Made by a program: the position numbers and the translations under genes. 64,000 nucleotides of DNA from Bacteroidota bacterium (lineage in GTDB: Bacteria; Bacteroidota; Bacteroidia; Sphingobacteriales; Sphingobacteriaceae), in contig JAFDZM010000024.1 of the NCBI GenBank assembly GCA_018266915.1, positions 62,001 to 126,000 of the forward strand, given 5' to 3'. A model generated the notes under the pieces. It ran no database searches. It saw only the letters and a program-made list of their open reading frames with translations, and had not been told where the DNA came from. Positions 1 to 8,844 of this stretch are shown in pieces (position 1 is the stretch's first letter; the number at the start of each line of letters is the position of its first letter).

Positions 1-291
1 AAGCAGAATGGGAATATCGAGCTCCCATTCTGATAAGGATTGCTGAAAGTTGATGGTATAAAGCGTGCCTACCAGCGTTACCCAAAATAAAGATTGCAGG
101 ATCAGTGTCCGCCATGTGAAAAGCGGCTTTGCTGAGCCCCTTTTGAATTGAATAATGGTATGAATAGCCAAGCTCGCCAGTATTAAATGGTTGTAAAACC
201 GGTCGAACGGCAGGCTTAACAACAACAGTATTACATGGTAATAGCTGATCTTATTGGCCAGGTTGTCCCTGATAAGAAATAACTCTTTCAT
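1..291 (-). CDS. O-antigen ligase/polymerase-like membrane protein, N-terminal part (runs off window)
   Basis: Reading the minus strand from the ATG at 291 gives 97 open codons to the window edge. The product begins MKELFLIRDNLANK, followed by hydrophobic stretches (YYHVILLLLSLPFD; LILASLAIHTII; LILQSLFWVTLVGTLYTI), which suits the first membrane helices of an O-antigen ligase (Wzy/WaaL-type) protein. It overlaps the 3' end of the upstream glycosyltransferase by about 41 bp, so the two are probably translationally coupled. If right, this would be the second polymerase-like protein in the cluster, beside the one at 3642-5333. Only the N-terminus is visible, so the family call is tentative; the reading frame itself is convincing. 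Confidence 0.6.
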   Translation of the reverse strand, partial: MKELFLIRDNLANKISYYHVILLLLSLPFDRFYNHLILASLAIHTIIQFKRGSAKPLFTWRTLILQSLFWVTLVGTLYTINFQQSLSEWELDIPILL

Positions 292-1399
292 GGTTTAAGC
301 GTTCATAGCATTCTACAATGAATGCTTCATATTCATTCACAATCTTTTCCCAGTTGAACTGAAAGGCGATTTTGTGCACATTGTTTTTTACCATCGCCCG
401 TTCGGTACCATTGCGCTGAACATTTTCTACCAGGTGCCTTACACCATCAGCATCTGAAAAATAGAAGGCATCCGAATGCAATACCGATTTATTAAAAGGA
501 TTGTCATGTGCTGCAATCAATGCTTCGCTGGCCATAGCTTCTAATAATGAAGGATTGGTGCCGCCAACACTATGCCCGTGAAAATAGAGGTATGAGCTAT
601 TCTGCATCATACGCACTTTAGCGGTATCAAAAATGGCTCCCTTAAACTGAATACGTTCATCGTTTTTAAACCGTTCGCGGATATATTGCCCGAACCTATT
701 ACTCGTATCTCCCAGCACCTTAAAAGTCCGCTGGGAATTGCTGCTATTAAAGCCATCCAATATAGTTTCGATATTATTTTCTGGTTCCATCCTGGCCATC
801 AGCAAAAAGTAATCTTCATTTTTAGCCTGAACAATATCCAACTGCTCACGCTCTATCTCACTGATCAGATCAGCGCCGTAAGGGATGTACTCGCTATGAA
901 TATTGTATTTGTTTTCCAGGTAGTCTTTGATCACCCTTGAGTCGGAGATATAAAAGTGACTGTGTTTTACCGCCAGTTTTTCGGCATACTTCAAAAATTG
1001 CTGCACCGGCTTAGAGTATTTCGACCGCTTCCACTCCAGTCCGTCCATATTGGTGATAATGGCGCTGTTTTTTGGATAAAGCATACCCCAAACCGAACTG
1101 CTGGTATAGCCCATCAGCAATACCACATCAAATTTTCTGCGGCGTGCATCCATCAGGCAGTTCAGGTCATAAATAAACTGTCCTGCTGTACCTATCAGGT
1201 ATTCCGGATCATAGCAATGCTGAATATTTACCCCGTTCCAGATATCCGCTTTATAAGGATGATTATGTGAGTTATAAACCGTTACCGAGTGGCCCTTTTT
1301 CACCAATCCCGCCGATACATACTCCGATATGTGCTCAAACCCCCCGTAATAGTTGGGAATACCCCTCGTTCCCAGTATAGCAATCTTCAAGTTCTTCAT
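251..1399 (-). CDS. Glycosyltransferase, DUF1972/GT4 type
   Basis: 382 residues. The N-terminus (ILGTRGIPNYYGGFE, about residues 8-22) is the signature of the DUF1972 domain seen in rhamnosyl- and related transferases; the C-terminal half has the GT4 donor-site pattern, including GGTNPSLLEAMASEALI. It should transfer a sugar from a nucleotide donor to a growing lipid-linked glycan at the cytoplasmic face of the inner membrane. The start overlaps the preceding transferase gene by 65 bp and the end overlaps the next membrane-protein gene, so the three are probably one transcript. The sugar specificity cannot be read from sequence. Confidence 0.85.
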   Translation of the reverse strand: MKNLKIAILGTRGIPNYYGGFEHISEYVSAGLVKKGHSVTVYNSHNHPYKADIWNGVNIQHCYDPEYLIGTAGQFIYDLNCLMDARRRKFDVVLLMGYTSSSVWGMLYPKNSAIITNMDGLEWKRSKYSKPVQQFLKYAEKLAVKHSHFYISDSRVIKDYLENKYNIHSEYIPYGADLISEIEREQLDIVQAKNEDYFLLMARMEPENNIETILDGFNSSNSQRTFKVLGDTSNRFGQYIRERFKNDERIQFKGAIFDTAKVRMMQNSSYLYFHGHSVGGTNPSLLEAMASEALIAAHDNPFNKSVLHSDAFYFSDADGVRHLVENVQRNGTERAMVKNNVHKIAFQFNWEKIVNEYEAFIVECYERLNHERVISYQGQPGQ

Positions 1400-2471
1400 A
1401 GTTAATTATTTGTTTGTATGCTTTTAAAGTTTCGGTTGCGGCTTGTTGCCATGTGTATTTTTTTAATATCAGGTTGTATAAATTCTCGTCGTATGGGCTC
1501 TCGCTGGCTTTCTTTACGGCGGCAAAAATGCTTTCCGGCTTACCCGGATTACAATAAAAAGCATGGGTGCCGAAATATTCCTTTGCATCGCCGCGGTCCG
1601 TTATCACAATGTTGCAGCCCATTACTGCACCCTCAATAGAGCTAAGCCCGGTGGTTTCAAACCAGCTTGGCAGGATGTGGACTTTGGCCTGCTCGTAATA
1701 AGTCAGCAATTCGTTCTGCGGGATGTGATTGATGAATGTAATATTGGATGCCGCAATGCTCCGGCATTCGTCATAATAAGGCTTCTGGTTTGGTGCATGC
1801 GAACCAATCATCACCAACTTGAAGCGTGTATTGTTTAATGCTTTGATCAGGTTCAATTGGTTCTTGATGCCTTCTATTCGTGCCACACATAATACCACGT
1901 TGGGATCCTTCTCAACCGACAGGTTCCTCTTGAACAAATGCTGATCGACGCCATTCGGAATAACTGCGTGATTGATCTTGCAAGGATAGGTTTTGATGAT
2001 ACGGCTATATTCTGATTCGGAATTCGGCAGCACCATTGCTGCATTTTTCAAAACCTCAGTTATACTTCGATGCTGGCCCTTCCACAAATACTCTTTGCTG
2101 GCAAGATGATCTTTGCCCAATACCCAACGGGCGATAGTCTTTAGGTATTCGATGCTATTTGGCGGCAGAAAACCAAATATTACACCCACACCTTTACGAT
2201 GGTGCTTATCATACTCTGTGTAATTGCACAGGATAGTAGAGAGCACGAAGGGTTTACCTGATTTTTTACTATGGTAAAGTATATCTGCCGGGCGTGTCAG
2301 GTTGAAGAAGTGCAGCAGGTCATAATCCGCATAATTGATTTCATCCTTTGATAATTTGATGTCTGCAGTTATACCTAATTGCTCCAGGTGACGCGCAGTT
2401 TGCACCACCTGTACCGTGTCGCCGCCCGGTACGTCAAATAATGTAGATCGTGTTATAAATGCTACTTTCAT
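1335..2471 (-). CDS. Glycosyltransferase family 4
   Basis: 378 residues with two Rossmann-like halves typical of GT-B enzymes: an N-terminal acceptor domain with the PGGDTVQV glycine turn (about residues 15-22), the inter-domain PNGVDQHLF motif and the donor-binding stretch FETTGLSSIEGAVMG, whose Glu would contact the nucleotide sugar. It is a cytosolic or membrane-associated transferase of the surface polysaccharide cluster. The ORF overlaps the following transferase by 65 bp; upstream it is separated from the GT2 gene by a repeat-filled spacer. Substrate unknown. Confidence 0.85.
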   Translation of the reverse strand: MKVAFITRSTLFDVPGGDTVQVVQTARHLEQLGITADIKLSKDEINYADYDLLHFFNLTRPADILYHSKKSGKPFVLSTILCNYTEYDKHHRKGVGVIFGFLPPNSIEYLKTIARWVLGKDHLASKEYLWKGQHRSITEVLKNAAMVLPNSESEYSRIIKTYPCKINHAVIPNGVDQHLFKRNLSVEKDPNVVLCVARIEGIKNQLNLIKALNNTRFKLVMIGSHAPNQKPYYDECRSIAASNITFINHIPQNELLTYYEQAKVHILPSWFETTGLSSIEGAVMGCNIVITDRGDAKEYFGTHAFYCNPGKPESIFAAVKKASESPYDENLYNLILKKYTWQQAATETLKAYKQIINYEELEDCYTGNEGYSQLLRGV

Positions 2472-2480
2472 ATCTTTTGA

Positions 2481-2684
2481 GAATCAAGAGTCGGTTGAGA
2501 GCCAAGAGTCAAGAACCAAGAGTCAGGATTAGAGTGAAGAGTCAAGAAACAAGAACCAGGAAGAGAGCCAAGAACCAGGAACCAAGAACCAAGAAAGTGG
2601 CATAGTGAAGGCTTCTTCACCGAAACATAACTGCATTTCTGCTTCTTAGTCTTGATTCCTGGCTCTTGATTCCTGGTTCTCATC
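2481..2684. repeat. Heptad (CAAGARY-like) repeat in inverted arrangement
   Basis: The left part (2481-2595) is a run of degenerate 7-mers such as CAAGAGT, CAAGAAC and CAGGAAC, 14 or so in a row. The right part (2651-2684) carries the same 7-mers in reverse complement (for example CTTGATTCCTGG). The two arms can fold onto each other around a spacer at about 2596-2650. A 73-codon minus-strand ORF covers it but its product is only a translation of the repeat (GSWFLVLGS), so I do not call a gene. It sits between two glycosyltransferase genes. Confidence 0.8.
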
Positions 2685-2689
2685 TTCAT

Positions 2690-3652
2690 TTACAATCTGT
2701 TGGGACTTAATTTATGCAGCCACGCAATGAATGTTTCGGGCATATAGCTCACCGCATACAATAGGTAATTATCCAGTCGTAATGGTCTTATGCTGATGGC
2801 TTTTCGCACATGCGTACGCGCTTTGTTGGGCTGATAATTATCAGCCAGGAATTTCTTACAGCACAAAGCGTGATAAGCGCCTTCCTTTATTTTGCTGATA
2901 TCCTGCTTTTTGATAATCGATAGTATTTCGTCGCCTTCTTCACGGGTAATGCTGCCCCTCGTTGTGGCAGCGCGTTTCAATTTGCGGAATCGATCTCCGC
3001 GCCATTTTTCATCAATAGTTGCCGATGCCGGGTTGAAGCGCACCTTTATCAACGGTTCGCGGATATTTTGCATTTTGCCCATTTTGGCGAGTCCGGTCCA
3101 CAGCAAATAATCTTCAAAATTGTGCGCGTTTGCATTATAGCCTCCAGCCTTGATTACCTCGTGCTTTTTATACATTACGGATGAATGGATAAATGGGCAA
3201 TACACATACATATTGTTCTGAATTTCTTCGTTAGAATGTGCTATGCATCTGAAACTGAACAGGTATTCACCATTTTCGAGGATGTATTCTGCATCACTGC
3301 CCGTCAGTACATAATCGGGATGATCTTCTAAAAAGTTGAATTGCTTTTCTAATCTGTCAGGCATGCAGATATCATCCGCATCAAAACGGGCTATGTAATG
3401 GCTATCAGCCAGTCTTAACCCGGTATTGAGGGCTTGAGCAATGCCTCCATGCTCTTTATTCACCAATACAATGCGTGGATCATTAAAAGACAAAATCACA
3501 CTTACCGTATTGTCAGTCGATCCATCATTTACAATAAGTAACTCAAAATTTCTATGCGTTTGCTGCAATACTGACTCTATAGCCTCGCGGATATACTTGC
3601 CCGCATTATAGGCAGGCATCAGCACGGTTATTTTCCTCCGATCAGTACGCAT
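2690..3652 (-). CDS. Glycosyltransferase family 2
   Basis: 320 residues. GT-A fold features: VLMPAYNAGKYIREAIESVL near the N-terminus, then IVNDGSTDNT for nucleotide binding, and ARFDADD (about residues 88-94), the DXD-type metal site. The C-terminal third is not diagnostic. It should add one sugar to the lipid-linked repeat unit of the polysaccharide. The 5' end overlaps the polymerase-like gene by 11 bp, so both belong to one operon. Confidence 0.9.
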   Translation of the reverse strand: MRTDRRKITVLMPAYNAGKYIREAIESVLQQTHRNFELLIVNDGSTDNTVSVILSFNDPRIVLVNKEHGGIAQALNTGLRLADSHYIARFDADDICMPDRLEKQFNFLEDHPDYVLTGSDAEYILENGEYLFSFRCIAHSNEEIQNNMYVYCPFIHSSVMYKKHEVIKAGGYNANAHNFEDYLLWTGLAKMGKMQNIREPLIKVRFNPASATIDEKWRGDRFRKLKRAATTRGSITREEGDEILSIIKKQDISKIKEGAYHALCCKKFLADNYQPNKARTHVRKAISIRPLRLDNYLLYAVSYMPETFIAWLHKLSPNRL

Positions 3653-5333
3653 TTATTATTTGTGTTTTAGGTGAATTCTCTTTGATATCGAGTAACAGCA
3701 GCAACTCAAAAAATACCAGGATAGATAACTGCTCAAACCAATAAGCAATAAACATTACCGCCATTACGATCAGCAGGATAGGAAGCCCGTAAGTCAATAT
3801 TTTATAGTGCTTCAGAAAATACCAGATGTACCATATGAAAAATGCGATCAAACCCAATAAGCCATATTCTGCAAGTAATTGATCGTAAACCGAATCAGGG
3901 CTGTTACTCAGCGAATGCTGACTGGTGTTCTTACTAAAATAATTGAGGTAAACATCCAGATGGTTCGACAAAAAATCCGGATCGAGGTAAACATATTTAT
4001 GCGGGTAACCACCTGCAAAACCTAAACCGCTTACCCTGAAAGCTAGTTTGGATGAAAAGTTACCTATGCCATCACCCATCATTAGCTTAACCGGGTGGTT
4101 TAATAAAAAGTGTAACGTTTGCAACGTACTGGTAGCCTTTCCTGGCAAATTGGGCTTGTAATTCTCCTGCGAGGATATAGGCAGGTCAGCCTTATGTGTG
4201 CCTATAAAAGCAAGAAGCTGTCTCTGATAATCGTTGGTATCAGCTATATGCTGGTATGGACGGGTGTTGATGTCGGGTTTGGGAAGAATGATCCGGCCGG
4301 CTTCGGTTTTTGTGGGAGCAGGCTGTACAACTTTGGCAGACCGGACTGCTTTGCTAACGACGGTTGGTTTTTGTACGGGCTGGTGCTGCGCGGCATAGTT
4401 GCTATCAATATAGTGCTGAGCGATTTTTTGCCTGATCTGATCAGCATTCAATAAACTATCCGGCATCAGCGTAATGGGAAGATTCGGTTTTGCTGGTATT
4501 GGCGCTTTTGGTATAACGCTGAGGTGGAATGTATTCTTTACCACCTCATGCGCATAAATGTAGTTTTGTGGCGAAACCTTCACCATAAAAGTTACCAGGA
4601 ACATGATGCAAATAGCAATGAGACTTTTTTGATCGCGCGTGCTTTTAAAAATGAACAGTATTGCAAAACAGAATAGCAAGATTATGTTGGTGAAATTGCT
4701 TGCAGTTAGGAGCATAATAGCCATGCATAACAGCAGCATGCCCGTATTCTTTTTGGTTAAAAAGTAGATGCAGCCAAAAGCATTTAATATGGCATTGGTA
4801 GTCGAAGTATCAAAGGTTAATCCTCTGATATAATCGCCCGTGCTGATAAAATATTTCTGGAACTGGCCCTGGTAAGTGTAGGGATTGAAGTAACCCGTCT
4901 CCCAAATGATGGATGCAATATTGAGGAGTGAGAGTACAGCGTTGATAATAAAGAAGATGATTATAGTGCGATGAATGGTTTCGGTATCATTTTGCTCCAC
5001 AAATAGTTTCACCTGGTGCATGGCCAGTATACACAGAGCCCAGAACCCTATGCCGGTTATTAAAACGATGTCATAGTTGATATTAAAGTAGGTCAGGCTG
5101 ATGACCCAGTTCAGCAATGCAATGGCTATGGCAAGTAAATAAAACAGTGGTAGTCGCGAATTTTTTAAGCTGAAACCGAATTTAAAATTGAATTGCAACA
5201 GGTATATGAGTGCGATGACCGGCACTTTGATAGCCATCTTAACATTAAGGAATAACACCAAAAACAGCAACAACCGCCAATCAGCCAGCATACGCAACTT
5301 CCTAAAAAATGAAACAACGATACTGGCGGTCAT
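3642..5333 (-). CDS. Wzy-like O-antigen polymerase/ligase
   Basis: 563 residues with about ten hydrophobic segments. Between the N-terminal and C-terminal membrane blocks lies a hydrophilic stretch (about residues 270-430) rich in Pro, Lys and Ala, placed like the large periplasmic loop of Wzy/WaaL proteins but unusually long. Such proteins join repeat units or ligate glycan outside the inner membrane. Position between a flippase gene and glycosyltransferase genes supports this. The family is too divergent in sequence for a firm assignment; some other multi-pass glycan protein is possible. Confidence 0.65.
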   Translation of the reverse strand: MTASIVVSFFRKLRMLADWRLLLFLVLFLNVKMAIKVPVIALIYLLQFNFKFGFSLKNSRLPLFYLLAIAIALLNWVISLTYFNINYDIVLITGIGFWALCILAMHQVKLFVEQNDTETIHRTIIIFFIINAVLSLLNIASIIWETGYFNPYTYQGQFQKYFISTGDYIRGLTFDTSTTNAILNAFGCIYFLTKKNTGMLLLCMAIMLLTASNFTNIILLFCFAILFIFKSTRDQKSLIAICIMFLVTFMVKVSPQNYIYAHEVVKNTFHLSVIPKAPIPAKPNLPITLMPDSLLNADQIRQKIAQHYIDSNYAAQHQPVQKPTVVSKAVRSAKVVQPAPTKTEAGRIILPKPDINTRPYQHIADTNDYQRQLLAFIGTHKADLPISSQENYKPNLPGKATSTLQTLHFLLNHPVKLMMGDGIGNFSSKLAFRVSGLGFAGGYPHKYVYLDPDFLSNHLDVYLNYFSKNTSQHSLSNSPDSVYDQLLAEYGLLGLIAFFIWYIWYFLKHYKILTYGLPILLIVMAVMFIAYWFEQLSILVFFELLLLLDIKENSPKTQIINAY

Positions 5334-5426
5334 CAGGTGGTTCCTTTTTAAAAGGAATTACGCCTTGGGTGGTGTAACGGTTGCCTAAGGTGAGAACGAA
5401 AAAGATTATTTATTTTTAATAAAGGT

Positions 5427-5523
5427 TGTCATGCTGAAAGATAGTGAAGCATCTATTCCGTGAAGCTGATGGGAACCGGAGATATGTAGGAAGCAGATTC
5501 TTCGCTCCCGCTCAGGACGACAA
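5427..5523. repeat. REP-like palindromic element
   Basis: Left arm TTGTCATGCTGA...GAAGCATCT and right arm AGATTCTTCGCTC...CGACAA are imperfect inverted repeats. The first 40 bp nearly equal the reverse complement of the right inner arm of the element at 7011-7107, so both are copies of one dispersed family. It fills the gap between the flippase and the polymerase-like gene and might act as a transcript-stabilising hairpin; that role is inference. Confidence 0.8.
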
Positions 5524-5531
5524 AAGGGGAT

Positions 5532-6941
5532 TTAAGTGAGATTAAATATTTTATCTCTGTCTCCAAACCGCAATTGCTTTGTCAGCAACAAGAACACCAC
5601 ATAAATTAAAATACTTCCAATCATCGATAACCAAATGTTACTAAACAGCAACGCAGCACCCCAAAAACTTACACATGCACAAGCCGTGCAAATAAGACAC
5701 GGGTAAAGTGTCTTATTCAAATCGGGTAAATCACTCTTATACATATAAAATGCTGTTTGCGCAATATATCCCGCCAGGTAAGCAATAGCAGCCCCTTCAT
5801 TTTTGAAGATGGGAATGAGTATCAAATCGCCAATAACGTTAACGACTAATGTTATCACAAACGCATGAAAGATCATACTCAACCGCCCTTTTGCAAAATT
5901 GACGGTCCATAAGAAATTGGTGAGGTATTGCAGCGGAATGCATAGCGTCAAAATAAATATAGTGTGAACATTCACCAGGCCGTATTTGCCGTCGGTAATA
6001 CCGTCTATCACCGGTACCCAACAATCGTTTATAATAACAATAGTGAATGCGGCGATCGCCATTTCTATCCTTGCAAGAAATTTTAATCTTTCTAAATCTG
6101 GCTTGTTGCCGTCTTTAAATAACCGCGTAAACCAGGGTATGAGCAATGGAGCTATTGCCAGTAGCGGCATGGTGGATAGCTCGAACACTTTATAAGCAAA
6201 ACTGTATTCGGCTAATTTTACTGCTGACAGCACCAGGCCAATAAATATCCAATCAAATCGAGCAAGGGCAGAGCTAATAACGGTCACCCCAAATTGTGGC
6301 AATGATTCTTTTATTAAAGCCGCATATTGGCTTTTATTCCATTTGATGCTGATTGAAACAGGAGCTTTCAAAGTAAAAAGACAAGTGCCGACAACCAACT
6401 CCAAAACATCGCCGCTTACAAATACGATGATCACATTAGTTAATGTAATTTGATGGAGAAGAGCCAATGTAATTAATGCAACTGCCCGCACGGAATTGGA
6501 AACGGCCGACATACCTGCCAGCAACTTAAACCGCTCTAACCCGATAGCCGATTGCTTAAACGGCGTTGAAAAATAGATCATCAACTTACCTGCGCCGATG
6601 AATAAGATTACATTATAAGCATTTAGTGAGCCCAACAGGCATTGTCCTAAAAACAACAGCAGGTAAAATGCAAAACCTGTAATCAGCACATGACATAAAT
6701 AAACAGGCAGAATATTCTGAGGATTTTCACCGGAAGCCAGCTTTCGTACAGTGATCTGGTCAATGCCAAATGAAAGAACATTAAATACAGCCAGCATCAC
6801 TGCAAATGCCAGGCTGATTTCACCAAAACTGTCTTTATCTAATCCTTTGGAAATGATGTAGAAAATAACCAATCCGGCTAACTGGTTGATGATAAGCTGA
6901 AGGGTGTTTGCCGAAAGGTTTTTTATAAGAGTTCTTCTCAT
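5532..6941 (-). CDS. Polysaccharide flippase (Wzx/MATE-like)
   Basis: 469 residues with 12-14 predicted membrane segments spread over the whole length, the usual size for Wzx. The N-terminus (LSANTLQLIINQLAGLVIFYIISKGLDKDSFGE) has the helix 1 layout of the polysaccharide biosynthesis protein family (PF01943-like). It would flip lipid-linked repeat units across the inner membrane. Located between two REP-like elements, with transferase genes on both sides in the same direction. Confidence 0.85.
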   Translation of the reverse strand: MRRTLIKNLSANTLQLIINQLAGLVIFYIISKGLDKDSFGEISLAFAVMLAVFNVLSFGIDQITVRKLASGENPQNILPVYLCHVLITGFAFYLLLFLGQCLLGSLNAYNVILFIGAGKLMIYFSTPFKQSAIGLERFKLLAGMSAVSNSVRAVALITLALLHQITLTNVIIVFVSGDVLELVVGTCLFTLKAPVSISIKWNKSQYAALIKESLPQFGVTVISSALARFDWIFIGLVLSAVKLAEYSFAYKVFELSTMPLLAIAPLLIPWFTRLFKDGNKPDLERLKFLARIEMAIAAFTIVIINDCWVPVIDGITDGKYGLVNVHTIFILTLCIPLQYLTNFLWTVNFAKGRLSMIFHAFVITLVVNVIGDLILIPIFKNEGAAIAYLAGYIAQTAFYMYKSDLPDLNKTLYPCLICTACACVSFWGAALLFSNIWLSMIGSILIYVVFLLLTKQLRFGDRDKIFNLT

Positions 6942-6966
6942 TAAAGAGTCTTAGACTTTTTTTGCG

Positions 6967-7147
6967 CGTCATTGCGAAGAACGAAGCAACAAAAAATCCC
7001 TATTTGAACCTTGTCATTCTGAGCCAGAGCGAAGAATCTATTACTACATATCTTGGGTACCATACAGCTTCACGGAATAGATGCTTCACTATCGTTCAGC
7101 ATGACAAAAGTATTATTAATGTGAGTGCTTCGTTCCTCGCAATGACG
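6967..7147. repeat. Nested REP-like element (palindrome inside palindrome)
   Basis: The outer arms are CGTCATTGCGAAGAACGAAG at 6967 and its near reverse complement ending at 7147. Inside lies a second inverted repeat (7011-7107) that starts TTGTCATTCTGAG and ends CAGCATGACAA. The inner unit is the same family as 5427-5523, the outer unit the same family as 16958-17090. This looks like one element inserted into another. Confidence 0.85.
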
Positions 7148-7159
7148 TTTTTTTATGAA

Positions 7160-7960
7160 CTAATACTCCACCACCAACTCATCCTTCAACTTCGTTGCCT
7201 CCTCATAAATATATCCTGGTTGCTCCTTTAGTAATTGGTATTTAAGGCGGGTATGCTTTGATATCATACGTGCAATGTCAAAACCAGTCCTGCCATCCAG
7301 TATACCTAAAAATACAATATAGTTTTTAATGAAGTGGAACAGCGGGGCCACGTGCAGCTTTATAAAGGTCGGTTTCTTATTGCTCATCAGATACTTGCCC
7401 GCGCTGAGTTTGGCATAATGATCGGCTTTGCTCATAAATTCAGCAGCATCCTTTACCGAATAGTGGTGTAAATGCCCGCCCAGCCTTTTTATGGTAACGC
7501 TTTTCGGCAACACTAATGTTTCGTGCACCGGCGATGCGGACCATTTTACTTTAGTACGGTTAAACAAACGTATATGATGGTCGCGGCCCCAGCTGCCAAA
7601 GTGTATCAGCTTTTTGCCATAGTACGATTTGAATTTGATATCATAAACCGTGTTTGGATCATTTAAGGATAGCTCAAGTATGGCAATTGCCAATCCTGTA
7701 TCGGCAACCTCATCGGCATCAATGCTCAATATCCAGTTGTATTTTGCCCGGGCAATGCCTTTGTTTTTATTTATACCATAACCATCCCACTGGTCATGGT
7801 ATACCCGGCAGCCATGTTTCAATGCTATGGCAACGGTGTTGTCTGTGCTGCCATTGTCGGCAATGATGATGTCATCAGAAATTAATTGAACAGCTACAAT
7901 ACATGAGGCGATTGTCTCAGCCTCATTTTTTGTGATAATAACAACAGAAACAGGAGCCAT
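7160..7960 (-). CDS. Glycosyltransferase family 2, WaaE/KdtX-like
   Basis: 266 residues. The start SVVIITKNEAETIASCI with IIADNGSTDNTV and SIDADEV matches the compact GT2 group represented by lipopolysaccharide core enzymes WaaE/KdtX. The C-terminal part has PVHETLVL and GHLHHYS, typical of the same group. Probably adds a core or linker sugar at the cytoplasmic membrane. It is first in the minus-strand cluster and is separated from the flippase by the nested REP element, so it may be a separate transcript. Confidence 0.85.
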   Translation of the reverse strand: MAPVSVVIITKNEAETIASCIVAVQLISDDIIIADNGSTDNTVAIALKHGCRVYHDQWDGYGINKNKGIARAKYNWILSIDADEVADTGLAIAILELSLNDPNTVYDIKFKSYYGKKLIHFGSWGRDHHIRLFNRTKVKWSASPVHETLVLPKSVTIKRLGGHLHHYSVKDAAEFMSKADHYAKLSAGKYLMSNKKPTFIKLHVAPLFHFIKNYIVFLGILDGRTGFDIARMISKHTRLKYQLLKEQPGYIYEEATKLKDELVVEY

Positions 7961-8203
7961 AGATTGATATGCTTGGTAATAATATCACGGCTCGATAGAA
8001 TGAATGGTTGCCTGATTGCTTAAATTTATGCGGTTATAAAGCCACTAATATTGCTTATTTAAAAAAATCCCTTGATATTTTAAATTAAATAATTGATTTT
8101 CAGCTATTTAATATTTTAATAATAACCGCAGGCAACCTTTATTGACCAAGCGACGTGTTACAGTCAGATAAGGAAAAATTTTACAACGCTAAAAGGTAAC
8201 CGG

Positions 8204-8839
8204 ATGGGCGAAGAAGAGTTACATCAACTGATCGGGGGCTGTATTAGGAAGGATAGGGGGAGTCAGAAAATGCTTTACAAGGCATTCTATGGCTTTTCTA
8301 TGGGCATATGTTTGCGTTATGCCAACAACCGCGAAGAAGCCGCCGAAGTAATGAACCAGGGATTCTTCAAGGTTTTCACCCGAATTGATACTTATGATAC
8401 TGCACGTCCATTTAAAGCATGGCTTGGGAAGATCATGACCAATGTGTCCATCGATTATTACCGGGCTAACCTGAAGATGGCTTACGCCGAGGATCTGGAC
8501 AAAGCCGAAAATATGACAGATGGTGAATTGCCCGACCGTAAGCTGAACTACGAAGACCTTTTAGCGATGGTACAAAAATTACCGAACGCTTATCGCACTG
8601 TATTTAACCTCTATGCCATAGAAGGATATACACACGAGGAGATTGGCGACATGCTGGATATATCGTCCGGTACATCTAAATCAAACCTGCACAAGGCCAG
8701 GCAAAAACTAAAACAAATGATATTGGAAGCCGATAGTGTGGCCAACAGTAGCAATTATAATAAAGGAATGGATTATTCACCAAGCGTAGCTATCAATAAA
8801 GTGGATGTGCATAATCTGTTTATCAGGAAAAATATTTAA
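8204..8839 (+). CDS. ECF-type RNA polymerase sigma factor
   Basis: 211 residues. Region 2 (AYGFSMGICLRYANNREEAAEVMNQGFFKVF type, roughly residues 24-60) and region 4 with the helix-turn-helix (YTHEEIGDMLDISSGTSKSN, about 145-165) are both present, separated by a short linker as in ECF factors without region 3. It lacks an obvious separate anti-sigma gene; the next gene, 5 bp downstream, has a cytosolic N-terminus and one membrane span and could serve as regulator. The 240-bp upstream gap is AT-rich with no clear TAnnTTTG box. Targets may include the downstream envelope genes (inference). Confidence 0.9.
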   Translation: MGEEELHQLIGGCIRKDRGSQKMLYKAFYGFSMGICLRYANNREEAAEVMNQGFFKVFTRIDTYDTARPFKAWLGKIMTNVSIDYYRANLKMAYAEDLDKAENMTDGELPDRKLNYEDLLAMVQKLPNAYRTVFNLYAIEGYTHEEIGDMLDISSGTSKSNLHKARQKLKQMILEADSVANSSNYNKGMDYSPSVAINKVDVHNLFIRKNI

Positions 8840-8844
8840 ACGGG

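Noticed and set aside
2468..2689. 73-codon minus-strand ORF between two glycosyltransferase genes
   Set aside because: Its product is only the translated heptad repeat, with no independent sign of coding.
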